From: Neurospora crassa OR74A
Lineage: Eukaryota > Ascomycota > Sordariomycetes > Sordariales > Sordariaceae
Assembly (NCBI RefSeq): GCF_000182925.2
Contig: NC_026505.1
Location: 1,364,001-1,428,000, forward strand
DNA: 64,000 bases
Direction: 5' to 3'
The translations under genes were made by a program, and so were the position numbers. Numbering within the stretch: position 1 is the stretch's first letter; every line of letters starts with the position of its first letter. Shown here one piece after another: positions 10,472 to 22,571 of the stretch. Under the pieces are notes generated by a model, which saw only the letters and a program-made list of their open reading frames with translations, searched no databases and had not been told where the DNA came from.

Positions 10472-11984
10472 GGCAAGTCCAGGAGAGCAGCAGTATCGCG
10501 TTGGTGTCGTGAACTGGAAGAACAAATCCGGTGTTGGTCTTCAAGCCGAATCTGTGTATTCGTTGATTTTTGGTAGCGGACTCGGATGTTTTGAATGGGC
10601 CTGTCTGTTCCGCGGGGACGATTGAGAGAAGAGTCGGCAACAAAATAAGGCCAGGCAAGTCCAACGCAAATTGATGGGACTGATTCAGACAGGCTGTCGA
10701 GAGTGGTCTTGCGGAAGGGGATTGGTAGCCGGGGGTGTTTTCTTTCTTTTAGTGCAAGATTTCCTTCGTTCCAAATAAAAACGCTTGAAGTGTATCAACA
10801 CGAAGAAAGAGGCCAGGGGAGAAGAGATGACATAATACTGCGAACCGCAAGACAAATAGAGAGACGATACCCAAAAAATGGCGGCCAAAAGATTGCCTGG
10901 AGTCTGCGAGTTACGCTGCGCTTGGTGGTAGTGGTGGTGTTTGTGAGAAGAGGAAGAAGAGTTTGTGTGCAAGTGAGAAGAGGGGAATTAAAAGCCCATA
11001 GATCTGGGTTTGCCCGACATACTGGAGATTGTGACTCCCTGTCTTGCTTCACAGCCACGGAGGGACTCATGGAGAATTGGAGGGAGGAGCATACAGCTGG
11101 GTTGCTTGGCGCATTATTGGAAGCTTCTGTTAGCCTTAGTCTTGTACAACAAGGCAGGTGCATGTCTCTCACTTGAAGCTAAACCAGAGGACCTCGCTAT
11201 CCAGGGCACCGAAGCATTGCATCTTAGCTGGAGGCCATCGTTCAACATCGGTATTTCCAATAAGGACCCTCCAGTACACTTGCCATGGCTTTCAGTGATA
11301 CCTACCTGTAGATGAGTAGCAGATATGATACACATCTTTCTTTCCTCCCAAAAAAAAACCTGAATCCTTGGAGTCGAGCCAGGAGGTGAAGCCGAGCCAG
11401 GTAGTTTTGACAAGGCAAGCGGTTGTTGGTGACACTAGATTCAAGCTGAGCTGCGTGGTCGTTGCGTTAACAAAATTAGAAATTAGCTTCACCTGAGGAA
11501 GCTTGACGCGCGGGCAAGTACCTAACCTAAAGGGAACAAACCACGACGGCGATCATGGCAAAACGCATCTAATCAAAACTTCCAGGTTTGACCCAATGCA
11601 CTGTGACCTTTTCACTCCGTTGCTTCCTTCGCTCCAAAACAATACACCCGCCATTTCCCTAGACGCAAACACCCGGGACCCTCTCGCTCCACGCTCCTCG
11701 CAGGTCCTCCTTCGCGACGGAGTTTCCTCCTGCCTGACTATTCTCAACAGAGTCACCTGCCGCATATCATTGCATCCGTATAGGATCACCAAGGCCCTGC
11801 TACAGAACGTCACGGCCTGGTACGATGTAGACGAACTAGAAAGAATCCGTGTTGTGGTTGCAAATGAATAACTCGACCATGAACGGGTCCACAAAAAAGG
11901 GGTATAGGTTGAAGTCGTGCTGAGAAGTGAAGTGTGCTGAAAGCAACTCTTTGATAACTACATTTACAAGTAGCCTTGTATCCT
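10472..11984. other. intergenic region
   Basis: About 1.5 kb between the start of the unknown minus gene and the 3' end of the BAR-SH3 gene. A 122-codon plus ORF (11503-11871) and a 113-codon minus ORF (11553-11894) overlap each other; neither shows introns or motifs. I see no supportable gene. Confidence 0.45.
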
Positions 11985-13623
11985 CTAGCTGTTTAACTGG
12001 ACATAGTTTCCTAGCAAAAGACCATTGTGTCAGAACATATCCAGCTCGCAACAAAGCAAGCACCCTAAGAAATAGTACAGTACGTACCTGGGAATTGACC
12101 CTGCTTTCCATGCAACTTTCCAATCCACCACTCATTCTCGTTCGCAGTCCTTGTTACTATCTCAATCACATCACCGGCACGGAAGCTCAGATCGCCCTCC
12201 GCCTGCGCCGAGTAGTCGTAAAGCGCTGTGACGGTCTCTACTTTGGGTGCCGCCGCCATGAGGGCCTTGGGCTTGGGCTTCGGCGGTGGGGGCTTGGCCT
12301 TTGCAGCCGCCGCCATGGACAACGACGAGGGTTTCGGGCTGGCAACTGGAGCGGCGTAGGAGGCGGGCGTAGCATGTAGCGTGCTCGGCTTCACCGAATA
12401 CGGTGGCGGCGCATGCGCTTCTACTGTTTCCGCCTGGGTTTCCCAAGGTCGCGGTGCTGTGACGGCAGGAGCTTGTTGTTGCTGTTCCCAGGGGCGTGGG
12501 GCTGTGACTGAGGGAGCCGCCTCAGGCGGACCGGTGGAAGTGGTCGTGGAGGAGCCAGCTGTAAGTAGGCCTGCTGGCTTGTTTCCTTCGAGAGCGCCTG
12601 GACGTTGGTACTTGGGCGGTCGCTTCATACCCGTGGTCTTGAACTTGACAATGGAGAGAGCCTCAGCCCGCTCCTGGACGTCACCTCGCTTCGCGTAAAA
12701 GGCCTCCTCAATGTCCAGGGTCAGGTCGAAGTAGCCAATGTCGCAGTGCTGCATCTTCTCGTGCAAGGTGTAGAAGATGTTGAGCTGCATGTAGTAGAAG
12801 GACTGGAAAAGCGGCTGAATGAACTGGCGTTCGAGGGCAAACAGCTTGGGTAGCTCGTCCTTAAGCAGATCGTTGAAGTAATTGTACTCTTGCGTGGCCT
12901 GCTCAACTTCGTTCTCAGCCTTCCACATGGCCTTCTCGTCCTTTGCCGACCGGTCTTTCTTGTCCTGGAGCTTCTTGAGGGTGGCGCGGTGTCTGTCGTA
13001 GTCCAGCTTCTTGTGCTCGCGCTTCACGGCCGTTTTGCGAATGACCTTGATCACATCGAGGAGCTCGTTCGCTGGCCGAATAACCCTAGCCTCAATCATT
13101 TCCAACTCTGGCGCCAGTGTTTCCTGCAGGTCCTTGACAACGGCCTCGTACTCCTCGCAGGCGGCAATACCCTCATAGTTGCCATGGGGAACGAGCGAAT
13201 CGGGATCGGACATGCGGCCGCTGATGGGCTTGTAGATTTCGGTCATTGCCTTTGAGAACTCGATTTGGTGTTGCAGCATGCCATTGATGGCCTCAAAGTA
13301 CTTTTTGCTTTCATCGTGAAGGCGTTTGGTCTCGGTTTCGAGCTCCTGGAATCTGCGCTCCGAGTCGATGTAGACAGGGTCTTTGGTATGCTCGCCGAGG
13401 TTAAACTTTTGCTTGAATTGTTGTGGTGCCTGGTTTCTGTCGTGTTAGTGCCTGTTTGCCAACCCGAGTGATTCGGCGCTATTTCTGCCACAGACGGGGG
13501 ACTCGACGGGAAGGGCGGAAGTGATGATGACGCTGTAACCGAAACTAGGGGAGGTGAGATCAACTAGGTATGCGGGGCAGAACCTACGCGGACCACGCTT
13601 TTTTGGAAGCCCCTGAAGCTCAT
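11985..13623 (-). CDS. RVS167: BAR-SH3 protein, Rvs167/amphiphysin type
   Basis: Three exons: 13623-13588, 13429-12088 and 12010-11985 (467 aa). Exon 1 encodes MSFRGFQKSVVR. The intron (GTAGGT donor, CACTAAC branch) must end at the AG at 13430, giving the family sequence SVVRAPQQFKQKF; an AG 7 nt upstream (13437) would break the frame. The last intron (GTACGT...GCTAG) splits the SH3 motif, and splicing restores FPGNYVQLNS at the C-terminus. N-terminal BAR domain about 1-245 (coiled coil rich in K/E). Linker about 250-410 is Pro/Ala/Gln-rich with repeated PRPWE motifs. SH3 about 410-467 has ALYDY, DLSF and WWIG. The family dimerises to bend membrane at late endocytic sites and links to actin. 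Divergent from NFS1. Confidence 0.93.
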
Positions 13624-14947
13624 ATTCTGCTACGAAGCCGTATGATGTCTGATGTGTATTCGGTGTTTGTATGGAGATGCGCAAAGCGGGTTGCTGTTCG
13701 GAGAGGTTGAAGGCAATCGGTGGTCGAGTGCCCTCTTCAAGTCGGATCCGGATACGATGGTGATGACGCTGGGGGTGGGCAGGGGGGCGGTGCAGGTCGT
13801 TTGGCTGGTGGACGAAGTCTTGGCTGAGCGAAGCTTGCGACGGTTTGCGTGGCGCTGCTATTTGCTGAATGTTGGACACGCCGCACACAGCGACCTCGTT
13901 CCAAGATGTAGTGTGAAAAGTCTTTTTGTCTAGGCGTCTTGTGATTTCGGTTTGTTCTTGAATCCCGTCGGTCGGACCCTTGTCAGCAGTTCCGTTCGAG
14001 GTCCGACAAACTTCCTCGGGGAGGATTCGGTCTTCAACGGTAGGAGGTAAAGTAGCTAGAGGTAGCTGTCCTAGAGGTAAGATGCTACTAAATAGTTTAG
14101 CAGTGTAAATGGAATTCAAGTAGGTTGTCGGCGGTTATATGGCATGTCACTGATGGTTCAAGTTATAGTCCAACGCAGACATCCAATGCGAATGGAAACA
14201 GAATACTACCGAGGAGGTAAATAGGTACCGTCATCGGTTGTTCTGCTTTTGGTCGATGAGACCCCGGAAAGGAACGAATTGGAACGACGGGGTAGACCGA
14301 CTGGGTCTGGGGCCCGCTGTAGTGTAGCTTTCATCCCAGTGGACATGCCGATTGAGAGAACAGATGGATGCCTGCCCCGGGTCAGTGCTCTTCCTTTCTG
14401 TGCAATGATGGATCAGATGCGTCCGCGGAGTCCGTTTCACAAGTGGACATTCCGCACTGTATTTGTCAAGTCAGTCGCCGCGGTGCACATCGAGCGTTCA
14501 GTTTCCGTCATGCCCGGCGGCCCATTCTCTAACATTTTGGAGCAGCGTCATTTTCGCCGTACGTACATACGCGCTTGTCCGATGTCCGAGAAAGAAACAG
14601 GTGGGGCCATCCGATGGCAGAATGACCAATCAAAGTGCCAAACCTTGTTGGTTGTCGCCCCTCATTGGCACATTCCTTTATCACCGACCCCTCCGAGGCC
14701 AAGTCCGCGTGCGGATGCCGTTTGTTTCGATTTGTTCTTTTCTGTATGGCGGAAATTCCACTCCGACCGCCGAAGAGCGGGAGGCGGCAGCTCCATCTGA
14801 ATTTCTGAGTGTGTTTTGAGCCGCCCCGCCCGCTGCCTCCATCCGTTTTTGTAGGTTTGGTTACAAAACGAACTTTTTCTCCCTCATCCGCCATCACCCT
14901 CACCACCATATTCTCTTTTCCTCTCCTTCTTTCTTCTTCCTTTTACC
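13624..14947. promoter_or_regulatory. divergent promoter region RVS167 / NFS1
   Basis: About 1.3 kb between two divergent starts. The last 60 nt before the NFS1 ATG are strongly pyrimidine-rich (14880-14945), a common fungal transcription start/leader feature. No TATA box or riboswitch-like element recognised. Long ORFs on both strands here are shadows without motifs. Confidence 0.5.
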
Positions 14948-16725
14948 ATGTCCACCATTGCGCCGTCCGTCTTGCGACAGGCATCGCGCTTGGCCGCGGC
15001 CGCTCCTCTCCGCAGCGCGCGTGTGCTGTCGCGGGCGACTACTGCGGCTGCTGTCAAGACTGCTTCTGCTTCCAGGAGCTATGTGACCGAGACCAAGAGG
15101 AACAACGCCGACGTGCAGGCCGAGCATGCTATCAAGCTGGATCACAGGGAGATGGAGAAGCAGGGCCTCACTATAAGCGCGCAAAATGGCTCGAGCCAAC
15201 ACGTCAGCCCCATGGCTGGTAAGCATCATCATCACCTCCCACCTCTTCGGAGACATATTGCGCAGTCGTCCTCGTTGCTGACTCAACTAGATGTTCTCAG
15301 CAATGCTACCGTGATGGATGAGGGACAGCGTCCCATCTACCTGGATATGCAGGCCACAACCCCCATCGACCCCAGAGTGCTCGATGCCATGATGCCCTAC
15401 TTCACCAACGTCTATGGCAACCCCCACTCGAGGACACATGCCTACGGCTGGGAGACTGACAAGGCCGTTGAAGAGGCGAGGAAACACATTGCTGATCTGA
15501 TTGGCGCTGACCCCAAGGAAATCATCTTCACCAGCGGTGCCACCGAAAGCAACAACATGAGTATCAAGGGCGTCGCTAGGTTCTTTGGCCGGTCCGGCAA
15601 GAAGAAGCACATCATCACCAGCCAGACAGAACACAAGTGTGTCCTCGACAGCTGCAGGCATCTCCAGGACGAGGGTTTCGAAGTGACCTATCTCCCAGTG
15701 AAGAGCAGCGGCCTGATCGACATGGCGGAGCTGGAGGCTGCCATCCGTCCCGACACCGCCATCGTCAGTATCATGGCTGTCAACAACGAAATTGGTGTCA
15801 TCCAACCCCTCGAGGAAATCGGCAAGCTTTGCCGGTCCAAGAAGATCTTCTTCCACACCGACGCTGCCCAGGCTGTTGGCAAGATCCCCGTTGACGTTAA
15901 CGCCATGAACATTGACTTGATGTCCATCTCCTCCCACAAGATTTACGGCCCCAAGGGCATTGGTGCATGCTACGTCCGTCGTCGGCCAAGAGTCAGACTG
16001 GACCCCATTATCAGCGGTGGTGGTCAGGAGAGAGGTCTTCGCAGCGGCACGCTCGCTCCTCCGCTCGTTGTCGGCTTCGGAGAGGCGTGCCGCATCGCCA
16101 AGGAAGAAATGCCGGTATGTTACAGTCTCTTTTGTCTTCCTTTGCCCCTTTTATGATGAGTCGCTTTACACATGCATGGCTTTCTGAAGTCCCGTGACAA
16201 GGACTCCTTGTTGATAGACAGCAACTTCTCTGATCATGATTCTTCCATATCCCACATTTAATGCATCTCTCGTTCAAGGATGGGCGCTAACTGTTACAAC
16301 AGTACGACTCCAAGCGCATCAAGCACCTTTCCGACCGTCTTCTCAACGGTCTGCTCTCCATGGAGCACACCAGCCAGAACGGTGATCCCAACCACTTCTA
16401 CCCCGGCTGCGTGAACGTTTCTTTCGCCTATGTCGAGGGTGAGTCCCTCTTGATGGCCTTGAAGGATATTGCACTTTCTTCTGGCAGTGCTTGCACTTCG
16501 GCTTCTCTGGAGCCTAGTTATGTTCTCCGTGCTTTGGGTAACAGTGATGAGAGCGCCCACTCCAGTATCCGTTTCGGTATCGGCCGGTTCACTACCGAGC
16601 AGGAGATCGACTACGTGCTCAAGGCCGTAACGGAGCGTGTGGGCTTCCTCCGTGAGCTTTCTCCTCTGTGGGAGCTCGTCCAGGAGGGTATCGACCTGAA
16701 CACGATCCAGTGGAGTCAGCACTGA
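14948..16725 (+). CDS. NFS1: mitochondrial cysteine desulfurase
   Basis: PLP-dependent class V aminotransferase-fold enzyme that takes sulfur from L-cysteine for iron-sulfur clusters on Isu1 and for tRNA thiolation, in the mitochondrial matrix. Exons 14948-15218, 15291-16114, 16303-16725 (505 aa). Introns: 15219-15290 (GTAAGC...ACTAG) and 16115-16302 (GTATGT, GCGCTAAC, ACAG). Residues 1-50 are rich in Arg/Ala/Ser with no acids until late, a presequence. Core residues seen: TEHK with H205, HTDAAQ with D281, PLP lysine K307 in [10 protein letters not shown], and the mobile-loop cysteine C429 in [13 protein letters not shown]. The pyrimidine-rich leader and ATG context fit the chosen start. Intron 1 is 72 nt and open in frame, so its retention would only insert 24 residues between presequence and catalytic core. 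Confidence 0.97.
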
Positions 16726-17964
16726 GAGGTGACATGATGTGGTTGATGTGCGGTATTTTAACACGGTTTATAAACTGGGCGGAGTTTCTATTGCATTTTT
16801 ATTTCTCCCGCTGCGCTGCCTTTTCACAAACACTACAGGCCGCTCGGGTTGTTTATACGGCCAACTTTACGAATTGCCGAGGCTCCCGCAAGGACGGAAG
16901 CAAGGGGCAAAACATGACCCATTGTATACTATCATGTATGTAAGCGATATTTGCGGATGACCTTTGTTTTGATGAGCAAGAGAATGATACCATAGGGCTG
17001 GGAGGCGGCGCTCGGAGGTGTCAGAAGAACAATTCATCATTCATATAATGGATACACATAATTCCCCAGCACTGTGGCTGATAAACGTCTTTTTTTCCAT
17101 TTGACTTTGGCTGTGTGTAGATCGTGTCCATTTTGTGACTGTTCTGAACCCCCCAACCCGATGGTTCTGCTGAAGAACTCTACAAAGGGCGTGCGTATAC
17201 AATGTGGCCAGTTACCGAGGTCGAAGGCCAGACAATGAGTGAGTGTGTACATAGTAGTGTACGTTCTCAGAACTAAGGGTCAAGGGTTCCACCTGAAAAC
17301 CGCCTTGGTGTTGAGGGGCTTAGCTCGGCTCGTTGGTGGCTGCGACGACTTATGATGTCACAGTTTCGTTTGAGATGGTGGGATGAACTGACGAACGAAC
17401 CCCTATTGGCAGCCTCTCGCCTATGACATCATAGTCTCTGGTGTGCTTTGTGAGACTACAAACGACATCTTCACAGGCACACACTATGGTAAGGCCATCC
17501 AATGGACATTGCTGCCACATGCAATGACTAGTAAGTTGCTGGAAGCTACGAACTGGAACAAACAAGAAAGACCATGACTGGACCAATTAGAGCAAAAAGC
17601 GGGTTAGACATTTCGGAAGTGATGAACTGACACAAGGCTCACATGGCCATTTTCAGGCCTCTCCAGTCCGTCATTGCCTCCAACCCCAGGCCAAGATTTC
17701 GGTAGGACCCTGAATTTTCATGGACGGGAAGGTCTGTTCTGGTCATCCGATCTTGCTTTTGTTTGTCTTCATGCGGGTTGTGTTGGACCTTGTGCAAGTC
17801 GAGCTTGGGATATATAAAGAAAAGATATCCTGCCCCTTAAGACAATTTTCTGATCATCATTCCCACGATACAATCCATCACTCAATAAACCACAACTACT
17901 CTCCAACAACAACTTCGAACCGATCCATCACCACATCAACCTAAACATACCACAACCACCCAAC
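16726..17964. other. intergenic region with promoter of CsbD-like gene
   Basis: The NFS1 3' UTR lies at the left. At the right a TATA-like TATATAAA (17811-17818) and a C/A-rich leader (about 17860-17964) precede the CsbD-like gene. No other gene supported. Confidence 0.55.
17811..17820 (+). promoter_or_regulatory. TATA box of CsbD-like stress gene
   Basis: TATATAAAGA stands about 145 nt upstream of the ATG at 17965. A CCCCTT motif (17833-17838) resembling a stress-response element lies just downstream. The leader after it is CA-rich and G-poor, typical of highly expressed fungal genes. Function inferred from position and sequence. Confidence 0.55.
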
Positions 17965-18653
17965 ATGTCTACCGAGAACAACTCCACCCTCAAGTCCTAC
18001 ATCGACTCCGCCACCGGCGCTGTCCAGAGCGCCGTTGGTAATATCGTTGGCAACCGCGGCGATCAGGTACGGTTGCAGTCCTTTGGTTCACACTCACCTC
18101 GTTCCCATAACTAACACCCAGGACTACAGGCCGAAGGTGAGCTCAAGCAGGAGAAGGCTCACGCCGAGCACGCCGCCTCGCACGATACCGCTAAGGTCCC
18201 CGGCTTCACGGCCACCTCTGACGGTGCCGTCGCCGCCGATCACCCCGACCGCACGTCCGGTTCTTGGAAACAGACCGCCGGCGCGGCCAAGGAGTTTATC
18301 GGTGGAGCTGTCGGCTCTGAGGTATGTCTATTTGCTACCTCCATTTTTTCACTCTTTCGTCTTCGACAAACAGCTCGCTAACCTACCAATTGCTACAGGA
18401 CCTCAAGCAAGCCGGCCGCCAACAAAACCGCGAAGGCCAAGAGCAGGAAGCCCGCGGCCAGGTCAAGGACCTCGGCGAGGGCGCCAAGGATCGTTTTACC
18501 GGCCAGCTCGGAAATGCTGCTGCCGCGCTCGTCGGCGACCGCGAGAAGCAGGCCGAATATCAGTCTCAGCATGATGTTGGCAAGGCCCAGCAGCGTGGTG
18601 CGGAACATGATATCCAGAAGGAGGCTGAGGCGCAGAAGAACGCTGATCTCTAA
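17965..18653 (+). CDS. CsbD-like stress protein (Hmp1 type)
   Basis: Three exons: 17965-18066, 18130-18321 and 18399-18653 (182 aa). Both introns have canonical sites (GTACGG/CTAAC/ACAG; GTATGT/CTAAC/ACAG), and all exons join in phase 0. The protein is very hydrophilic, rich in Ala, Glu, Gln, Lys and Gly. It has the repeated G-x2-K-x2-A/G pattern of CsbD-like proteins, for example SGSWKQTAGAAKEFIGG (about residues 79-95) and QVKDLGEGAKDRFTGQLGN (about 115-135). This family includes fungal proteins annotated as mismatched base-pair and cruciform DNA recognition protein (Hmp1 of Ustilago) and bacterial CsbD stress proteins. No membrane segment or signal peptide. The TATA box and CA-rich leader fit strong, probably stress- or stationary-phase-linked expression. 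Biochemical role is uncertain. Confidence 0.82.
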
Positions 18654-21446
18654 ATGATCGAGGAAAGACTCCGTCTTGAAAGGAAGGAAGACGAGGTTGA
18701 GGATGGATTAAAGATTATACCCCCCATTTCACCTATTGACGAATTCATGACCACGCAACGACTTTAGTTTCGGATAATAAACTGTTATTCTGAACAATAT
18801 TTTTGAGCATGATTGACGCAAGCGAAGATATCGTGATGTTGACTGATATGTCGATGTCGAAACTTTAGTTATGGTTTGGCGAATATGGAATGGCACTTGG
18901 ACTCACCATTCCAGAGACAGGGTGTTCGTCTCGATGACTTGGATCAAAACGATTCGAGCAGGCCTCAATTTATGGTTTTGACATGTGCGGGCTGCCGTGT
19001 ACAGTGTTGCGGAAACAGGCCCATGTTGAAGCTCACTGCAGGATCGAGACTTAAATTGCTTGCGTGAGTACTTCCCCTCAGGCTATCCGGCATACTTCCA
19101 AGATTCAGTTTTTATAGGGGTAAAGCCCAAAAGTTTGAGGTCGTCATCCGCCCCAAACAGGAAGTTTGAGGAAGAGAACTGAAGTCGAAACCTTGAGGCA
19201 GAAGAGGGCCGGGATGATGAGACGAGATGATAGATAAGCTGATGGAGACGTCAACGGGATGAGCGGGCAGTTGCAGGGGGCGGCACTGCAACAAGGCAAC
19301 AGCAAGCCTCCTCCCCGTCAACGGCAGGCAAGTGGGGTAGATTTCAGGTGCCTGCTTGGCAGCTTAGCTCCCGCTTCAATGCCGAACGTTCGCTGTTGAC
19401 CACCTCAACTGACTCCCCTCATCATCTCACACGATGAGAAGTGAAATACCGGCGAAGTTCTCGCTTGGTCGGCATCCACCTCAGCTGAACTCCACGCTCG
19501 TTCTTGTCACTTCTATTTCCTGGCCTTGGGGTTGTGGGAAATACCAAGCCGGGAGACGATCCAACGGCCAAGCCTCCTCCTCGCTCTGCCTCCAACACAA
19601 GGAGATGAAGCATGGCCCCCAATCCGCCCAACTCATCCACACAAATCTGGTTGACCGGACCCAAACTAGGCTGAAGTGTTTTCATGTCCTTCCAAATGTA
19701 GTTACCGTTGGTATTGCTCATCACCAACTCTATGTTTCGGGCGTTTTGGAGATCTGGTCATTCGGTCTCGCTATCCGAAATATGGTGTCGTCAATCCCAT
19801 ATTCCCATCACCGTTACATCACAGCCCTACAGTCCGAACCGTTCGAGTCCAAGGGACTATGCGAAGGGACATGCAAGTCATCACGCATCAGTCCGTCTCA
19901 GTATTGCATCCCAAATGGCACGGGTGCTCCTCGCTAGGTAACAGCTTGAAGACTCCTTTCAACTTGGTCTCACGAAGCTCGAAACAACCGAAATCGGAGG
20001 TTATTTTGAAGCCTGCGTGTAACCTTGGACAACTCGAGTATTCCTCCTTCGACTCCTTGCTTTCAGCTCTCACATTCACCCAAGACTCTAAGAACTTGGC
20101 ACCTAGACTTTGCTAAGCCTCGAGTAAAACCACTCAGGAGCGCGCCTCTCCGATCCAGTATTAGCAAAACTTCACCCTTGACCCTCCATCACCTCTCTCA
20201 ATGGCGTCTAACGCCCACAATGCCCTATCACCATCCTTGCCAGCCCTATTATCCCACCCTGTCGCACCATGTTGCAACCTTCAGACCCCAGTACTTCAGC
20301 ATCAACGTGGCTTGGTCCCAGGGTGGCTTTGCTATTCCCAGATATAACACTCAACTCCATGGCATCCAACACTTCACTTTGACAGTGACAATTTGCAGTG
20401 CTTCTTCTTCACCTGAAACATGTCCTGTGATTTTTACAATTGGCCAATTTCGCTCACTTGCCACATTTCCAAGTCTTTTCTTAGGAACTATTCAAACACT
20501 CCAGCTTCCAACTCCAAATTCTGTTGTGGTTGTTGCTTGGCCTGGGGACAGCCCTACGGGGAATGATGCGATCTACGGTCTGGGTAACCCTAGACCTCGA
20601 ATTAGATTCACACCGAAGACGCCATCACCATGCGTTTCAACTCTGGTTCGCTGCATATTCTCGCAAAGTTGCAAGAACTCTACGTTGAGAACAGGACTCC
20701 GTCACCATGCCCCGCTCGTGCTCACATGGGAGAACTATTATTGACCCCATTCTGCCCCGACTGCCCCCGACTCCTGAGTCGTGAGATCAGAGTATGGCTA
20801 AGCGAGAAGCCTCTCGGAAGAGCCCGCAAGTTATTCAAACTGCCGAAGCGTGGGGTTTCCGCGGCGGCCCATTACGGCGGGCAACTATCTCGTGCAGAAA
20901 AGGGCCAAGCGGCAGTCCTTCCGTGTGATGACATGGGGTCGTCGGTATGGGCACCGTTGGTCCGCATATTTGGGGTTGGGTAGGCCAACATGTATGGACG
21001 TCAGACCATCCTTGAGATGATCAGTTACGCCGCCAGCCGGAGCCAAACCGCCTCGCAAGGAAAGGCGTTCTGGTGGAAGAATCCGGTGTGGGATGTCATC
21101 GGTTTGTCGCTGCCGACTTCGATCTTCACCTGTAGGTTCTACTCCTGTGCCGTTGGCTTGAGATGCTACCCTTTGTTATTCTGCTTGCCTAGCTCTCCTC
21201 CTGGCCCCTTCCGGGTGTGCCGTGCCTCTGGGTTGCTGTTGTCAAGGTTTACGGTTCTGTGTGAGACGATGATACATCACGAAGCGACAACACCTTTGGG
21301 TTCTCATATAAGTTCAACAGCATGACCACTCCCATCTCGAACATGATAGATATCAGCATCACCAACAAGTTGGGCATCAACTCCAACTTTCTCACTGTGT
21401 GCCTCACTCTACGATGCGCCAGAAAGTTTTTCAACACCCTGCTGCC
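18654..21446. other. long intergenic region
   Basis: About 2.8 kb. Long plus-strand ORFs, the largest 239 codons at 20025-20744, have no introns or domains and begin at a non-ATG codon; their C-rich composition explains their length. The right end should be the promoter of the NmrA-like gene. Nothing else recognised. Confidence 0.45.
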
Positions 21447-22571
21447 ATGATGAGGATCGCTATTGCAGGAGGCGGCTCCTTTGCCTACATTCTCGCCCAG
21501 GAGATCTCCAAGAGTGCTCATCCCGTTCTCATCTTCAGTCGGCAGGCAGGTTTTCCCTAATAGCCACTGTGTAATATTGACCTCCTACTAACAATCACCC
21601 AGCCCCATCCCGATCTCGAAGAAAACCTTCCTTCCTGCCAGCTCGCCTTGGTAGATTTCCATAACGTCGAAGACCTGCACTACGTCCTCCGCGGCGTTGA
21701 CCTCCTCATCTCCACCATCTCCAACAACGAGCAGCTCAACCTCATCGACGCCGCCCGCCGCGCCCGCGTCCGGTGCTTCGTCCCTTCCGAGTTCGAGGGG
21801 CCGCTTTCCCACCGCCCACCGGCCAACTCAATCGACCCGCTCGACAACCGCGGATCCCGCGCCGCTTTGGACCTTTTGGAAAGCTGGTCTCAATCCCGCT
21901 CTCACCGGATGAACTACACCGTTTTCTCATGCGGAGTCTTCATGGAAAGGTTTGCCCGCGGTGGGCTGCAGCCTTGGGGAATCGGGACGCAGCTGGGATT
22001 GATGGGGCCGATGCCGACGAGTGATTATTTGGTGAATATCGAGCAGGCCACCGCAGAGGTGGTGGAACGGGATGCCCAGGGACGGACGGCGTATGTGGCT
22101 ATGACGAGTATGTATGATGTTGCGAGGTTTGTGGCGGCGGCGGTGGAGTTGACGGGATTGGGAGCGTTGGGATTACCGTTGGAGAGGTGGCCGAGGGAGT
22201 GGAGGGTTAGAGGGGATTGTGTGACAGTAGGGGAGGTGGTAAGGGTTTGTGAGGCTGTTAGGGGTGGTGAGTTTTCTTTTCTATGGGCCCCTCATGATAT
22301 TAGTATTTTGCTAATGGATTTCAAACGAGCAGCCCGGTTCAGCGTCACAAGACGGTCCTATCAAGAGGCTGAGGCCTGGGCGAATGAATGCCAACTTGCT
22401 GGCGATGTGGCGACATATCTCTACTATCAGAGGCTGTTGCAGACTGCTAATGGGAGGTATTGTATTCGCTCGACGAACCTCGGCGAGTTGGTTAATCAGA
22501 GCGAGAGGACGGCTTTTCAGCCAATGAGATTCAGGACGTGGTTGCAGCAGGTTTGGGGACCTGTTTTATAA
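21447..22571 (+). CDS. NmrA-like / isoflavone-reductase-like NAD(P)-binding protein
   Basis: Exons 21447-21545 and 21603-22571 (355 aa). Exon 1 gives MMRIAIAGGGSFAYILAQEI, a first beta strand plus glycine-rich nucleotide-binding loop (G8-G10). Exon 2 continues PHPDLEENLPSC and then VDFHNVEDLHYVLRGVD and LISTISNNEQLNLIDAARRA, the second Rossmann half, followed by RCFVPSEFEG. These are signatures of the NmrA/PCBER family. The join needs phase 0 at CAG|GCAGGT...CTAACAATCACCCAG, i.e. a 57-nt GC-AG intron with a perfect TACTAAC branch; no GT donor keeps the frame. The family includes atypical SDR reductases and redox-sensing regulators. No cluster partners nearby, so the substrate is unknown. Confidence 0.8.

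Noticed and set aside
11503-11871. 122-codon plus ORF with a plausible C-terminus
   Set aside because: Overlaps an equally long antisense ORF and has no ATG context, intron or motif support; kept as spacer.
15287-15937. 216-codon minus ORF opposite NFS1
   Set aside because: Antisense shadow of a conserved exon with strong codon bias.
20025-20744. 239-codon plus ORF upstream of the NmrA-like gene
   Set aside because: Starts at a non-ATG codon, Ser/Pro/Thr/Leu-rich from C-rich DNA, no domain or splice structure.
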